A DNA stretch of 64,000 bases from Rahnella bonaserana (GTDB lineage Bacteria > Pseudomonadota > Gammaproteobacteria > Enterobacterales > Enterobacteriaceae), in contig NZ_JAFMOW010000057.1 of NCBI RefSeq assembly GCF_019049675.1, forward strand, positions 1 to 64,000. Reading direction: 5' to 3'. The translations under genes and the position numbers were made by a program. Below the pieces are notes generated by a model that saw only the letters and a list, made by a program, of their open reading frames with translations, did no database searches and was not told where the DNA came from. The first letter of the stretch is position 1; the number at the start of each line of letters is the position of its first letter. Of the stretch, positions 34,649-45,164 are shown piece after piece.

Positions 34649-36031
34649 TTAACGTAAAATGATGGCCTTACAGTTTTTGCCTTTGATTTTCCCTTCCTGC
34701 AAACGCTGTAATGCTTTCTTCGCGCTTTTCTGGCGGATCGCCACATAAGCGTGAACCGGGAACATATCGATTTTACCGACTTCGGCGGCGGTCAGTCCCG
34801 CATCGCCAGTCAGCGCACCGAGAATATCGCCGGGACGGATTTTGGCTTTGCGGCCGCCATCAATACACAATGTCGCCATTTCAGGATCGAGCGCCACCGG
34901 CGTTGCGGCCAGTGCCTGAGCAGCAGGCTGCCAGGTGAAACGCTGTCGGGTATAATCTTCCAGTGCGGTCACACGCGGCATTTCCTGCGGCGTCACCAGG
35001 CTGACGGCCAGACCGCTCGTCCCTGCACGGCCGGTACGACCCACACGGTGAACGTGAACTTCAGGATCGAAAGACAGCTCGTAGTTGATCACCAGTCCGA
35101 GCTGTTTAATGTCCAGCCCGCGCGCAGCAACGTCTGTCGCCACCAGAACACGACAACTGCCGTTGGAGAAACGCACCAGAACGCGATCGCGGTCACGCTG
35201 TTCAAGATCGCCATTCAACGCCAGCGCACTGATGCCTTTCGCTTTCAGGTCTTCACACACATCCTGACAGTCACGCTTGGTGTTACAGAACACCACGCAG
35301 GACGTTGGCTGATGCTGATAAAGCACCGCAGCCAGCAGAGATAAACGCTGCTGCTTACCGGCTTCGATGAAGATCTGCTGAATATCGGCAATATCATCTT
35401 CGCCTTCAATTTCTACTTTGAGCGGCTGACGCTGGAATTTAGAACTGATGCGCTCAATGCCATCCGGATAAGTCGCGGAGAACAGCAAGGTCTGGCGATC
35501 CTGCGGCGTATAGCTGACCACATCTTCAATATCTTCGCTGAAACCCATGTCCAGCATGCGGTCGGCTTCATCCAGCACCAGCACTTTCAGCTCGTCGAGC
35601 TTGAGCGTGCCTTTACGCAGGTGTTCCTGAATACGGCCCGGCGTACCCACCACGATGTGTGGCGGATGCACCAGCGATTCGAGCTGTGGCCCGATTGCCT
35701 GGCCGCCACAGAGGGTCAGAATTTTGATGTTCTGGGTAAAACGCGCCAGACGGCGTAACTCTTTACTGACCTGATCGGCCAGTTCCCGGGTCGGACACAG
35801 TACCAGCGCCTGAGCAACAAATTGTGAAACGGTAATGCTGTTCAGCAAACCGATACCAAAGGCGGCCGTTTTACCGCTGCCGGTTTTGGCTTTGGCGCGA
35901 ACGTCCTGACCTTGCAGAATGGCAGGCAAAGAGGCTTCCTGAATCGGGGTCATTTCGGTGTAACCCAGTTCATTCAGGTTGGAAAGTTGCTCAGCGGGCA
36001 ATGTCAGGGCAGAAAAGGAATGCGTGCTCAA
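34649..36031 (-). CDS. dbpA: ATP-dependent RNA helicase DbpA
   Basis: The 460-residue DEAD-box helicase acts in 50S ribosome assembly, activated by hairpin 92 of 23S rRNA. Motifs: AKTGSGKT (Walker A), PTRELA, VLDEADRMLD, FSAT, VATDVAARGLD and HRVGRTGRAG. The C-terminal ~75 residues form the DbpA RNA-recognition domain (GGRKAKIRPGDILGALTGDAGL). It lies between yebF and purT and is transcribed away from purT. Confidence 0.95.
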   Translation of the reverse strand: MSTHSFSALTLPAEQLSNLNELGYTEMTPIQEASLPAILQGQDVRAKAKTGSGKTAAFGIGLLNSITVSQFVAQALVLCPTRELADQVSKELRRLARFTQNIKILTLCGGQAIGPQLESLVHPPHIVVGTPGRIQEHLRKGTLKLDELKVLVLDEADRMLDMGFSEDIEDVVSYTPQDRQTLLFSATYPDGIERISSKFQRQPLKVEIEGEDDIADIQQIFIEAGKQQRLSLLAAVLYQHQPTSCVVFCNTKRDCQDVCEDLKAKGISALALNGDLEQRDRDRVLVRFSNGSCRVLVATDVAARGLDIKQLGLVINYELSFDPEVHVHRVGRTGRAGTSGLAVSLVTPQEMPRVTALEDYTRQRFTWQPAAQALAATPVALDPEMATLCIDGGRKAKIRPGDILGALTGDAGLTAAEVGKIDMFPVHAYVAIRQKSAKKALQRLQEGKIKGKNCKAIILR

Positions 36032-36205
36032 GGCGATAACTCTTTATGTGAGGCAAAAATCGGGGCAGCGGCAGGAAGCCTGACGCCATGGTTTGGGTAA
36101 ATGATAACAGAGTCGCTCCCCGGCTGCCTTAAACAGCAGAAAACAGGCTTAAAAAATCCTGTAAAACCCCTTTTAGTTGCGCAGAGAATTTTTGCATGCC
36201 GCGCC

Positions 36206-36221
36206 GCGCAATCGTTTTCGT
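36206..36221. promoter_or_regulatory. PurR operator of purT
   Basis: GCGCAATCGTTTTCGT matches 14 of 16 bases of the PurR consensus ACGCAAACGTTTTCGT. It overlaps the likely -35 region of a promoter with -10 TATACT at 36238-36243, so bound PurR with hypoxanthine or guanine would block purT, as in E. coli. Confidence 0.8.
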
Positions 36222-36292
36222 CGCCAGTAATTTCAGATATACTGCGCGCCGAAATTCCTGTTTTCACTCATCACAGATCTGGGTACGAAGCT

Positions 36293-37471
36293 ATGTTAAC
36301 CATTGGTACTGCACTGCGCACCGGCGCCACCCGCGTCATGTTATTAGGCTCTGGCGAGCTGGGTAAAGAAGTGGCCATCGAATGTCAGCGTCTTGGCCTG
36401 GAAGTGATCGCAGTCGATCGCTACGCCGATGCACCGGCGATGCACGTCGCTCACCGCAGTCATGTGATTAACATGCTCGACGGCGACGCGCTGAAAGCGG
36501 TTATCGAAAGCGAACGCCCTGATTTTATCGTGCCTGAAATCGAAGCTATCGCCACCAGCATGCTGGCAGAACTGGAAAAACAGGGCCACAACGTAGTGCC
36601 ATGTGCCGAAGCCACCCGCCTGACCATGAACCGCGAAGGTATCCGCCGTCTTGCTGCTGAAACCCTGAAATTACCCACATCGACTTATCAGTTCGCTGAT
36701 GATGAAGCGGCTTTCCGTCAGGCTGTCGAGGCCATCGGTTATCCTTGCATTATCAAGCCGGTAATGAGCTCCTCCGGTAAAGGCCAGAGCCTGGTCCGCA
36801 GCGCCGATCAGTTACAGACCGCATGGGATTACGCGCAGCAAGGCGGCCGTGCAGGCGGCGGACGCGTGATTGTTGAAGGACTGGTGAAGTTTGATTTCGA
36901 AATCACCTTGCTGACCATCAGCGCCGTTGACGGCATTCATTTCTGCGCGCCAATCGGACACCGTCAGGAAGACGGCGATTATCGTGAGTCCTGGCAGCCA
37001 CAGCAGATGACTGAGCTGGCATTGCAGCGTGCAAAAGACATCGCGGAGAAAGTGGTGAAAGCGCTGGGCGGCAAAGGCCTGTTTGGTGTTGAGCTGTTCG
37101 TATGCGGCGACGAAGTGATTTTCAGCGAAGTCTCCCCTCGCCCGCACGACACCGGTATGGTGACGCTGATTTCTCAGGATCTGTCTGAGTTTGCGCTGCA
37201 CGTGCGCGCGTTCCTCGGCCTTCCGGTGGGTAAAATCCGCCAGTTTGGCCCTTCTGCATCTGCCGTCATTCTGCCGGAACTGACCAGCAACAACGTTACG
37301 TTCAGCGGTCTGGAAAATGCGCTGACTGGCTACAATCAGGTTCGTCTGTTCGGCAAGCCGGAAATCAGTGGCAAACGCCGTCTGGGTGTGGCGCTGGCGA
37401 TTGCAGATAATGTTGAAGACGCCGTTGAACAGGCGAAAAAAGCGGCCGCTGCGGTGGTTGTAAAAGGCTAA
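36293..37471 (+). CDS. purT: Formate-dependent phosphoribosylglycinamide formyltransferase 2
   Basis: The 392-residue ATP-grasp enzyme makes formyl-GAR from GAR, formate and ATP in purine synthesis. Landmarks: [15 protein letters not shown] near the N terminus, [14 protein letters not shown] (ATP-grasp loop), [27 protein letters not shown] (metal site). The ATG at 36293 fits the family; 64 upstream codons are open but lie over the promoter and PurR box. A terminator follows. Confidence 0.96.
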   Translation: MLTIGTALRTGATRVMLLGSGELGKEVAIECQRLGLEVIAVDRYADAPAMHVAHRSHVINMLDGDALKAVIESERPDFIVPEIEAIATSMLAELEKQGHNVVPCAEATRLTMNREGIRRLAAETLKLPTSTYQFADDEAAFRQAVEAIGYPCIIKPVMSSSGKGQSLVRSADQLQTAWDYAQQGGRAGGGRVIVEGLVKFDFEITLLTISAVDGIHFCAPIGHRQEDGDYRESWQPQQMTELALQRAKDIAEKVVKALGGKGLFGVELFVCGDEVIFSEVSPRPHDTGMVTLISQDLSEFALHVRAFLGLPVGKIRQFGPSASAVILPELTSNNVTFSGLENALTGYNQVRLFGKPEISGKRRLGVALAIADNVEDAVEQAKKAAAAVVVKG

Positions 37472-37492
37472 GCGATTCAGAAAGCTGAGACG

Positions 37493-37528
37493 AAAAAAAA
37501 CCGGACGCCTGAAAAGGGTCCGGTTTTT
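37493..37528. terminator. Terminator after purT
   Basis: CCGGAC/GTCCGG hairpin flanked by A8 and T5, usable for purT and, on the other strand, for yoaH. Confidence 0.85.
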
Positions 37529-37570
37529 CTTTGTCGTGACAAAAGCAGCGACGCAAACTGTCAGCCAGTT

Positions 37571-37750
37571 TTATTCGTCTTCGTCATCAAAAATGACGGT
37601 CACGCGGTCGCCTTTATGCGTTTCGCGGATTTCTTCTGCAACGGTCGCAATGGCTTCGCCGCTGCTCATACCGTTTTCCATTAACTGGCGGATACGATCG
37701 GCGGCCTGTTCTTGTTCATGATGTGATAATGAAGGCATACCTGTCAGCAT
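37571..37750 (-). CDS. yoaH: YoaH, UPF0181 protein
   Basis: The 59-residue product starts [20 protein letters not shown] and has the family signature [20 protein letters not shown] and acidic end DDEDE. Its function is unknown. It diverges from pabB as in E. coli. The start with GGACAC upstream is preferred over a start 14 codons earlier. Confidence 0.93.
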   Translation of the reverse strand: MLTGMPSLSHHEQEQAADRIRQLMENGMSSGEAIATVAEEIRETHKGDRVTVIFDDEDE

Positions 37751-37912
37751 GGGAGTGTCCTGTTGTACTGGTGATAATGAAAGCCCGCACAAGGCGGGGT
37801 TGCACAGTATACGCCTTATTAAAGCAAATCGCCTGCGCTGCTTTCAGACCCTCTGTTCTGTGTTAGGATCAACCTAAAATACGTCATCGCGCCAGAGAAG
37901 CTCATACCTGCC

Positions 37913-39286
37913 ATGCAAGCTACCCAGTCCGTTGTTTTTCACTCCTTACCTTACCAGCCAGATGCACTGACAGCGCGCTTCACGCCGCTTTCTTCCCTGC
38001 CCTGGGCGATGCTTTTACACTCAGGTTCAGCACAGCATCAGCATAACCGTTTCGATATTCTGGTGGCTGACCCCCTGATAACACTGACCACCCGTGGCGG
38101 GCTGACGCAGATTGAAAAAAATGGTGTGGAACAATGCCGGCAGGACGACCCCTTCGCCCTGCTTGAAGAGCAACTGACTGCCTGCGGATTACACGCAGAA
38201 AGCTCGCCTGACTTTCCGTTTCTCGGCGGCGCACTCGGGCTGTTCGGCTATGATTTAGGGCGCCGCGTTGAGAATCTGCCGCAAATCGCGGTACGCGATA
38301 TTGAGCTGCCAGACATGGCTGTCGGGATTTATGACTGGGCACTGATCGCCGATCATCATTTGCAGCGTTTAACGCTGATTTGTCATGGCGATATATCTGC
38401 ACGTTTACGCTGGCTTGAAGAACATCAGCAAACTTGCGCTGCGCCAGCGCCCTTCCGTCTGAATGCGCCCTGGCAGGCCAATATGAGCCGCGAAGAATAC
38501 GGACAAAAGTTCAGGCAAATTCAGGAATATATCCGCAGCGGCGATTGTTATCAGATCAATCTGGCGCAACGTTTTTCCACGCAGTACGACGGCGATGAAT
38601 GGCAGGCTTTTCTGCGTCTGAATCAGGCCAACCGTGCGCCCTTCTCAGCATTTCTGCGTCTGCCGGAAAACTCCGTTCTCAGCCTCTCGCCGGAGCGTTT
38701 TATCTGGCTCAAAGAAAACCAGATTCAGACACGACCGATTAAAGGCACCCTGCCACGTTGCGAAGATGCGACAGAAGATGCGCGACAGGCAGAACGTCTG
38801 GCTGGATCCGAGAAAGATCGTGCCGAGAACCTGATGATTGTCGATTTACTGCGTAATGATATCGGGCGCGTCGCCGTCCCCGGCAGTGTGCGCGTGCCGG
38901 AACTGTTCGTTGTTGAGCCCTTCCCGGCGGTGCATCATCTGGTCAGCACCATCACCGCACAGTTACCGCAAGATTGTCATCCCGCGGCCTTGTTACGTGC
39001 CTGTTTCCCCGGCGGTTCGATTACCGGCGCACCGAAAGTGCGTGCGATGGAAATCATTGAAGAACTCGAGCCACATCGTCGCAACGGTTATTGCGGCAGC
39101 ATCGCGTATATCAGCTGCTGCGGCACCATGGACAGCAATATCACTATTCGCACGTTGCTCACGTCGCAGGGAAAAATTCATTGCTGGGCCGGCGGAGGGA
39201 TTGTAGCGGACAGTCAGGAACAGGCAGAATATCAGGAAACCTTCGATAAGATTGCCCGTATTCTGCCTCAGTTAGGAGAACCATAA
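37913..39286 (+). CDS. pabB: Aminodeoxychorismate synthase component I
   Basis: The 457-residue protein converts chorismate and ammonia to 4-amino-4-deoxychorismate with PabA, in folate synthesis. Landmarks: [38 protein letters not shown] with the active-site Lys, [28 protein letters not shown] and AGGGIVADS. Length is normal. nudL starts two bases after its stop, giving an operon. Confidence 0.96.
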   Translation: MQATQSVVFHSLPYQPDALTARFTPLSSLPWAMLLHSGSAQHQHNRFDILVADPLITLTTRGGLTQIEKNGVEQCRQDDPFALLEEQLTACGLHAESSPDFPFLGGALGLFGYDLGRRVENLPQIAVRDIELPDMAVGIYDWALIADHHLQRLTLICHGDISARLRWLEEHQQTCAAPAPFRLNAPWQANMSREEYGQKFRQIQEYIRSGDCYQINLAQRFSTQYDGDEWQAFLRLNQANRAPFSAFLRLPENSVLSLSPERFIWLKENQIQTRPIKGTLPRCEDATEDARQAERLAGSEKDRAENLMIVDLLRNDIGRVAVPGSVRVPELFVVEPFPAVHHLVSTITAQLPQDCHPAALLRACFPGGSITGAPKVRAMEIIEELEPHRRNGYCGSIAYISCCGTMDSNITIRTLLTSQGKIHCWAGGGIVADSQEQAEYQETFDKIARILPQLGEP

Positions 39287-39288
39287 TC

Positions 39289-39891
39289 GTGACTTTGCTG
39301 GAACAACATGCGCCAATTCAGACACTTTCCCCCGCCGTGGAAGATTTCATATTGCGCTTTCAGTTGCAGCAACCTCGCCATCCCGCACTGGCGCTGCGTG
39401 GAACCCGTCACGCTGCGGTGCTCATCCCCATCATTTGCCGCCCCGAACCAACGCTGTTACTAACACGACGCTCTGACCAGCTGCGCAAACACGCGGGACA
39501 GGTCGCTTTTCCCGGCGGCGCGGCGGATGCTTCAGATGCGTCGATCATCGCCACCGCCTTACGTGAAGCGCAGGAAGAAGTCGCCATCCCGCCGGAACAG
39601 GTTCATGTATTAGGCACACTTTCGCCACAGGACAGCAGCAGCGGTTTCCGGGTCACCCCGGTAGTCGGGCTGTTACCCGTCGATGTGCCGCTGCATCCGG
39701 CTGAAGATGAAGTCGCTGAGTTGTTTGAAATGCCGCTGCGGGAGGCTTTTGATCTGGCGCGTTATCATCCGCTGGATATTCACCGCAGAGGCACTCATCA
39801 CCGCGTGTATTTATCCTGGTATCAGCAGCAATTTGTCTGGGGTCTCACCGCCGCTATCATCCGCCAGCTCGCCGGACAGGTCGAAGTCTGA
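39289..39891 (+). CDS. nudL: CoA pyrophosphohydrolase, Nudix family
   Basis: The 200-residue Nudix hydrolase splits CoA into phosphopantetheine and adenosine 3',5'-diphosphate. The Nudix box is [22 protein letters not shown] followed by V, with the preceding UPF0035 signature [13 protein letters not shown]. It starts at GTG with TAGGAG upstream, inside the tail of pabB, and matches E. coli pabB-nudL-sdaA order. Confidence 0.94.
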   Translation: MTLLEQHAPIQTLSPAVEDFILRFQLQQPRHPALALRGTRHAAVLIPIICRPEPTLLLTRRSDQLRKHAGQVAFPGGAADASDASIIATALREAQEEVAIPPEQVHVLGTLSPQDSSSGFRVTPVVGLLPVDVPLHPAEDEVAELFEMPLREAFDLARYHPLDIHRRGTHHRVYLSWYQQQFVWGLTAAIIRQLAGQVEV

Positions 39892-40098
39892 GCGCTCTGA
39901 TTACATAGCGATCACACTTTTGCATCAAATAAGTTTATTTCATGCGAAAAATGAAACTTTTGCCTCTCAGCCCTTTTAAACTATAAGTCTATCCATAAGA
40001 ACAAGAGAGCCGTCCATAAGGACGAAATCTCGGTATCGTTCATTTATGGAAGTCAGGGATCCCGTTCCCTGCCGCAATCTATTACAGGAGTATTCGAC

Positions 40099-41463
40099 GT
40101 GATTAGCGTTTTCGACATGTTCAAGGTCGGGATTGGCCCTTCCAGTTCCCATACTTTGGGCCCGATGAAAGCCGGTAAACAGTTCGCTGATGACCTGCTG
40201 GAAAAGGGCATGATGACTGCCGTTACGCGTGTCGCCGTGGACGTTTTTGGTTCTTTGTCTCTGACAGGCAAAGGCCACCACACAGATATCGCCATTATTT
40301 TGGGCCTGGCCGGTAATCAGCCAGATACCGTCGACATAGACGGTATTCCGCATTTTATCCGCGACGTTGAGCAACGTGAGCGTCTGCCGCTCGGCACAAC
40401 CCAACATGAAGTGGATTTCCCGCGCGATACCGGCATGGTATTCCGCGGTGAAAATTTGCCGCGCCATGAGAACGCCATGCAAATTCATGCGTTTGCTGGC
40501 GATAAAATGATTTACAGCAAAACGTATTATTCCGTTGGCGGCGGTTTTATTGTCGATGACGAGCATTTCGGTCAGCCAGTGCTTGACGAAGTTACCGTGC
40601 CTTACAGCTTTAATTCGGCCAGTGAAATGCTGGCGAAATGTAAGGAAACCGGGTTGTCATTATCCGGGCTGGTGATGCAGAACGAGCTGGCGCAACACAG
40701 CAAGCAGGAAATCGACCAGTATTTCGAGAAGATCTGGCACACCATGCAGGCTTGTATCGATCGCGGTCTGAACACTGAAGGTGTGTTGCCGGGGCCGCTG
40801 CGGGTTCCGCGCCGTGCATCTGCCCTGCGCCGGATGCTGGTATCAAACGACAAGCTTTCCAGTGATCCGATGAATGTGATTGACTGGGTGAATATGTTTG
40901 CACTGGCGGTTAACGAAGAAAACGCCGCTGGCGGACGCGTGGTGACCGCGCCGACCAACGGTGCGTGCGGCATTGTGCCGGCAGTGCTGGCCTATTATGA
41001 CCAGTTTGTTCAGTCGGTCAGTCCCGACATTTACCTGCGCTATTTCCTGACTTCAGGCGCTATCGGCATTCTGTATAAAATGAATGCGTCGATTTCAGGT
41101 GCTGAAGTCGGTTGCCAGGGTGAAGTCGGCGTTGCCTGTTCAATGGCGGCGGCAGGTCTGACGGAATTGCTGGGGGGCAGCCCTGAGCAGGTGTGTGTCG
41201 CTGCCGAAATTGGTATGGAACATAATCTGGGTCTGACCTGTGATCCGGTGGCCGGGCAGGTTCAGGTGCCGTGCATTGAACGTAATGCCATTGCTTCTGT
41301 GAAAGCGATTAACTCTGCCCGCATGGCGCTGCGCCGCACCAGTGAGCCCAGAGTGTCTCTGGATAAAGTGATCGAAACCATGTACGAAACCGGTAAAGAT
41401 ATGAATTCAAAATACCGTGAAACGTCGCGTGGTGGTTTGGCGATTAAGGTTCAGTGCGACTGA
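40099..41463 (+). CDS. sdaA: L-serine ammonia-lyase
   Basis: The 454-residue single-chain iron-sulfur enzyme turns L-serine into pyruvate and ammonia. MISVFDMFKVGIGPSSSHT at the start, PTNGACGIVPAVL in the middle, and the cysteines in EVGCQGEVGVACSMAA, GLTCDPVAG and VQVPCIERN provide the [4Fe-4S] site. The gene position after nudL favours SdaA over the paralogue SdaB. The start codon is GTG with AGGAG upstream. Confidence 0.95.
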   Translation: MISVFDMFKVGIGPSSSHTLGPMKAGKQFADDLLEKGMMTAVTRVAVDVFGSLSLTGKGHHTDIAIILGLAGNQPDTVDIDGIPHFIRDVEQRERLPLGTTQHEVDFPRDTGMVFRGENLPRHENAMQIHAFAGDKMIYSKTYYSVGGGFIVDDEHFGQPVLDEVTVPYSFNSASEMLAKCKETGLSLSGLVMQNELAQHSKQEIDQYFEKIWHTMQACIDRGLNTEGVLPGPLRVPRRASALRRMLVSNDKLSSDPMNVIDWVNMFALAVNEENAAGGRVVTAPTNGACGIVPAVLAYYDQFVQSVSPDIYLRYFLTSGAIGILYKMNASISGAEVGCQGEVGVACSMAAAGLTELLGGSPEQVCVAAEIGMEHNLGLTCDPVAGQVQVPCIERNAIASVKAINSARMALRRTSEPRVSLDKVIETMYETGKDMNSKYRETSRGGLAIKVQCD

Positions 41464-41919
41464 CTCTGATGTCGTCGCGCTGGCGTTTTCTGCGGTACTT
41501 CAGCTGAACCCTTTTCAGCCGGTTTACCGCAGGAAACACCATCCGGACCATAGCAGGCAGCAATAAAACCTTCGTTAATGGCAACCTGTTGTATTATCAA
41601 AACATAATGGAAGTGCCACTTGCATTATACCCTGCAGGTACGGCATGCTGTTTTCCGCCTGATTTTCCCGTTCAGTGAGCCTCTTAATCCAGAATAATAC
41701 CTGCTGAGCTGCACAGGAAAAATTTAAGTGACAACGTCACTTAGGCTGATTTTTTTAATTTTGACCCAAAAATTGAGCGTATTTTCCGCAACTCAGGCAG
41801 AGCAAACGACGATTTACAGCTACTATCTATAAAAACACACTGGCTGTTTCGCATCGGTAAACCTTTAATAATAATAATTTTGAGCCTGCAATTAACACGG
41901 GATAAAAAGGATTAGAACG
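41464..41919. other. Gap between sdaA and the EAL gene with two inverted repeats
   Basis: This 456-base stretch has no gene. It holds an imperfect 13-bp inverted repeat just after sdaA (arms 41485-41497 and 41525-41537, GTTTTCTGCGGTA/TACCGCAGGAAAC) and a perfect TAAGTGAC/GTCACTTA palindrome (41725-41743) followed by T7. The first is a likely terminator or REP-like element; the second may be an operator or terminator in front of the EAL gene. Confidence 0.6.
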
Positions 41920-43512
41920 ATGCTGTTCTCCCAGACCGGACTTGCGAAGTATCGCTACTATCGCATTGCGCTTGCCTGCGCGATGGGGATATGTACTTTG
42001 CTTGTGACTCTAGGCATTCGTATTTACGAACAGGCTCAGGTCATCGCAGAAGACCAGCAACGTGTCGCGCTGCACACCGTTCAAAAGCTGGAAAAACTAC
42101 TCGAACCTACATCACCTGCAGGTAAAACCGTTCCCGTTGATTCGACACTCGGCTGTAATGTCCTGCAACCCATCTTGCAGCAAAATGTCGCCCGACTGCA
42201 GACGTTACGGTCAATCAGCCTGGTAAGTGACGGTAAACTCACCTGTTCAAGCCTTGTCGGCGTACTGGATCTCAGCCTCAGCGACACGTTACCGTCTTTT
42301 TCTCAGGGGTTAACGCAGCTTGAGCTTCGCGCTTCAAAATGGAGTCGCGTAGACACTCCGACGCTTATTCTTTGGCATCCCTCGACGCCGGATAACCGTA
42401 ACGGCGAACTGTTTGTTTATAACATCGGCATATTGTCGAATTTCCTGCTCGAACCGCAACCGCCCTACGCCAGCCATATTGTATTAAACGTCGGCAATCA
42501 AAATCTCGAATACGGCAAAAATGACATCATCAACAGCGACCATCTTCCGCAACCTCCGTTGCTGAGTGAGAAATCGCAAAAATATGATTTCTCTGTTTCT
42601 ATCTTTGGAGAAAAAGCCAGCGAACTGGCATGGAATGAACTTCCCTCACACTTACCCCTTTCGGTGTTAATCAGTCTGCTGACGGCCACCGCGGTTTATC
42701 TGCTTTCCGGCAGCCGGATAAGTCTGGCTTATCCGATCAGCCATGGCATTTCACACCGCGAATTTAAGGTCTATTGCCAGCCGATTATCAACAGTGATGA
42801 CGGCCGCTGTATCGGCGTGGAAACGCTGATGCGCTGGAAAAACCGCAGGCAGGAATGGGTATCGCCTGATGTGTTTATTCCGCTTGCAGAACAGCACGGG
42901 TTAATCATCTCGCTAACCCGCTATCTGATTAAAACGGTTGCCGATAATCTGGCGGTGTTCCCGGCGACTCCGGGCTTTTATGTCAGCATTAACGTAGCGG
43001 CTCAGCACTTCAATAATATGGAAATTGTGGATGATATCCGTAAGCTGTGGCTTCCGGCTCAGCCTTCAGTTTCCCTGATGCTTGAACTGACTGAGCGCAC
43101 ACGCCTTCAGGAGCTGCGTGCCGCAGAAATTTCGCAGCTAAAAGAAATGGGGATCTTGCTGGCTATCGATGATTTTGGTACCGGCCACAGTTCACTGAGT
43201 TATCTCAAAACGCTGAACCCGGACGTGCTGAAGATTGACCAGGCCTTTACAGCGTCCATCGGGACCGATGCCATCAACGCGACGGTCACGGATACCATTA
43301 TTACGCTGGCACAACGCCTGAATTTGAAGCTGATTGCTGAAGGGGTGGAAACCTGGGAACAGGTTGATTATCTGCGCAAGCGCAGAGTGGATTCTTTGCA
43401 GGGCTATTACTTTGCACGCCCGATGCCGATAGAAGTTTTCCCTGTCTGGCTGGAGCGCTATCAGAAATCGACCCAGAATATGGATCTCCAGAACAATCAG
43501 ACCTCTGTCTGA
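41920..43512 (+). CDS. pdeD: Membrane c-di-GMP phosphodiesterase, CSS-motif/EAL (PdeD-like)
   Basis: The 530-residue protein has a membrane helix (16-34), a periplasmic CSS-motif domain with C79 and the C109-S110-S111 motif, a second helix (about 246-264) and a C-terminal EAL domain. The EAL motif reads ETL (GVETLMRW), and catalytic residues are present: SINVAAQHF, LELTERTRL, IDDFGTGHSS, LKID, EGVET and QGYYFARP. The periplasmic cysteines sense DsbA/DsbB redox state in this family. Position between sdaA and yoaE agrees with E. coli yoaD/pdeD. Confidence 0.92.
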   Translation: MLFSQTGLAKYRYYRIALACAMGICTLLVTLGIRIYEQAQVIAEDQQRVALHTVQKLEKLLEPTSPAGKTVPVDSTLGCNVLQPILQQNVARLQTLRSISLVSDGKLTCSSLVGVLDLSLSDTLPSFSQGLTQLELRASKWSRVDTPTLILWHPSTPDNRNGELFVYNIGILSNFLLEPQPPYASHIVLNVGNQNLEYGKNDIINSDHLPQPPLLSEKSQKYDFSVSIFGEKASELAWNELPSHLPLSVLISLLTATAVYLLSGSRISLAYPISHGISHREFKVYCQPIINSDDGRCIGVETLMRWKNRRQEWVSPDVFIPLAEQHGLIISLTRYLIKTVADNLAVFPATPGFYVSINVAAQHFNNMEIVDDIRKLWLPAQPSVSLMLELTERTRLQELRAAEISQLKEMGILLAIDDFGTGHSSLSYLKTLNPDVLKIDQAFTASIGTDAINATVTDTIITLAQRLNLKLIAEGVETWEQVDYLRKRRVDSLQGYYFARPMPIEVFPVWLERYQKSTQNMDLQNNQTSV

Positions 43513-43553
43513 ACCCCCGGCATTTCTTTAATTGATTTCTTTAACTTCAGGTA

Positions 43554-43582
43554 TAAAAAACGGCGACCGGAGTCGCCGTTTT
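43554..43582. terminator. Bidirectional terminator between the EAL gene and yoaE
   Basis: CGGCGAC/GTCGCCG hairpin with A6 on one side and T4 on the other, between converging genes. Confidence 0.85.
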
Positions 43583-43604
43583 ACATTCAGACATTGCGCC
43601 AGAT

Positions 43605-45164
43605 TTAGTGGCTTTCGTCCCACTCGTCTTCTGACTTAATCCGGGTGATGCGGACACGCTCGATGCGATAATCTGTCACTTCAAGGATCTCAAAGTGCAG
43701 CGACGCCATTTCAATCACTTCACCGGCAACCGGCATCTGGCCTGATTTCGACAGCAACAATCCGGCCAGCGAAGCAAAATCATCATCCGCATTCACCAGA
43801 TTATTCACGTCGAGAACTTGCTGAAGAAGATGTAAGTCTGTCCCGCCTTTCGCTATCCATGACTCACCGTCAGCAATCACATCTGGCGTTTCATCTTCGT
43901 CCGGGAATTCACCGGCGATCGCTTCCAGCACATCCAGTGGCGTCACCAGTCCCTGAATCACACCAAACTCATTGCTCACCACCACCAGACGGCCTTTGGC
44001 TTTACGTAATACCGCCAGCAGATTGATCACATCCATGGTTTCCGGCACCACAATCGGCGGCGTTTTTTCGGCGAAAGCCACGATGTTTTCGCCGTTTTCC
44101 AGCGCCACCAGCAGGTCTTTCGCACGCACCACACCGATGACATCATCCAGAGAATGACGGCAAATAGGGAATAAACTGTGCGGCGTATCCAGTAGCTGGT
44201 TGCGGATTTCAGCCGGTGACTTTTCACAGTCTACCCACGAAATCTCGGTGCGCGGCGTCATAATGGTGCGCAGTGAACGCGATGCCAGTGTCAGAACACC
44301 GGTGATCATATGACGTTCTTCTTCTGCAAAAGCTTCTGAAGCAGGCAGCACATCACCCACCGGCTCATCTTCATTCTGATGCTGACGTTTTCCGCCCATC
44401 AGACGCTGAATTGCCTCGGCGGTACGCTCACGCATCGGTCTGTTCGACTGGCTTTTCAGGAAGTTACGACGCGCAATCTGGTTGAACAATTCAATCAGAA
44501 TGGAGAAGCCGATCGCAGCGTACAGGTAGCCTTTAGGAATATGGAAACCGAAACCTTCTGCTATCAGGCTCAGACCAATCATCAGCAGGAAGCTGAGACA
44601 CAGCACCACTACTGTCGGATGATTGTTCACAAATCGTGTCAGCGATTTAGACGCCAGCAACATCACACCCATGGCGATCACCACGGCGGTCATCATCACA
44701 GCCAGATTATTTACCATACCGACTGCGGTAATGACGGCATCCAGCGAGAAGACGGCGTCCAGCACCACAATCTGCGCCACCACGGACCAGAAACTGGCAT
44801 AGCCGCGATTGGGTGTTCCCTGTTCGTCATGCCCTTCCAGCCGCTCATGCAGTTCAGTTGTGGCTTTAAACAGCAGGAACAGACCGCCGACCAGCAGGAT
44901 CAGATCCCGCCCGGAGAAACTGAACTGCGCAATGCTGAACAGCGGTGTGGTCAGTTTGACCATCCACGAAATCAGCGACAGCAGGCCCAGACGCATAATC
45001 AGCGCCAGCGAAAGGCCAATAATACGGGCTTTATCACGCTGCTTAGGCGGCAGTTTATCCGCAAGAATGGCAATAAAAACAAGGTTGTCGATACCCAGAA
45101 CAATTTCCAGAACGACAAGCGTCAGCAAACCGACCCAAATTGAAGGGTCCATCAAAAATTCCAT
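43605..45164 (-). CDS. yoaE: TerC-family membrane protein with CBS and CorC/HlyC domains (YoaE)
   Basis: The 519-residue protein has seven or so membrane helices (residues 8-235) of the TerC type, starting [27 protein letters not shown], where the conserved Asp residues may bind metal ions. A CBS pair (about 300-420) and a CorC_HlyC domain (430-510) follow. TerC proteins are linked to metal efflux; the paralogue MgtE-like CorC domain supports a role in ion transport. It diverges from manX across a 592-base gap. Confidence 0.92.
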   Translation of the reverse strand: MEFLMDPSIWVGLLTLVVLEIVLGIDNLVFIAILADKLPPKQRDKARIIGLSLALIMRLGLLSLISWMVKLTTPLFSIAQFSFSGRDLILLVGGLFLLFKATTELHERLEGHDEQGTPNRGYASFWSVVAQIVVLDAVFSLDAVITAVGMVNNLAVMMTAVVIAMGVMLLASKSLTRFVNNHPTVVVLCLSFLLMIGLSLIAEGFGFHIPKGYLYAAIGFSILIELFNQIARRNFLKSQSNRPMRERTAEAIQRLMGGKRQHQNEDEPVGDVLPASEAFAEEERHMITGVLTLASRSLRTIMTPRTEISWVDCEKSPAEIRNQLLDTPHSLFPICRHSLDDVIGVVRAKDLLVALENGENIVAFAEKTPPIVVPETMDVINLLAVLRKAKGRLVVVSNEFGVIQGLVTPLDVLEAIAGEFPDEDETPDVIADGESWIAKGGTDLHLLQQVLDVNNLVNADDDFASLAGLLLSKSGQMPVAGEVIEMASLHFEILEVTDYRIERVRITRIKSEDEWDESH

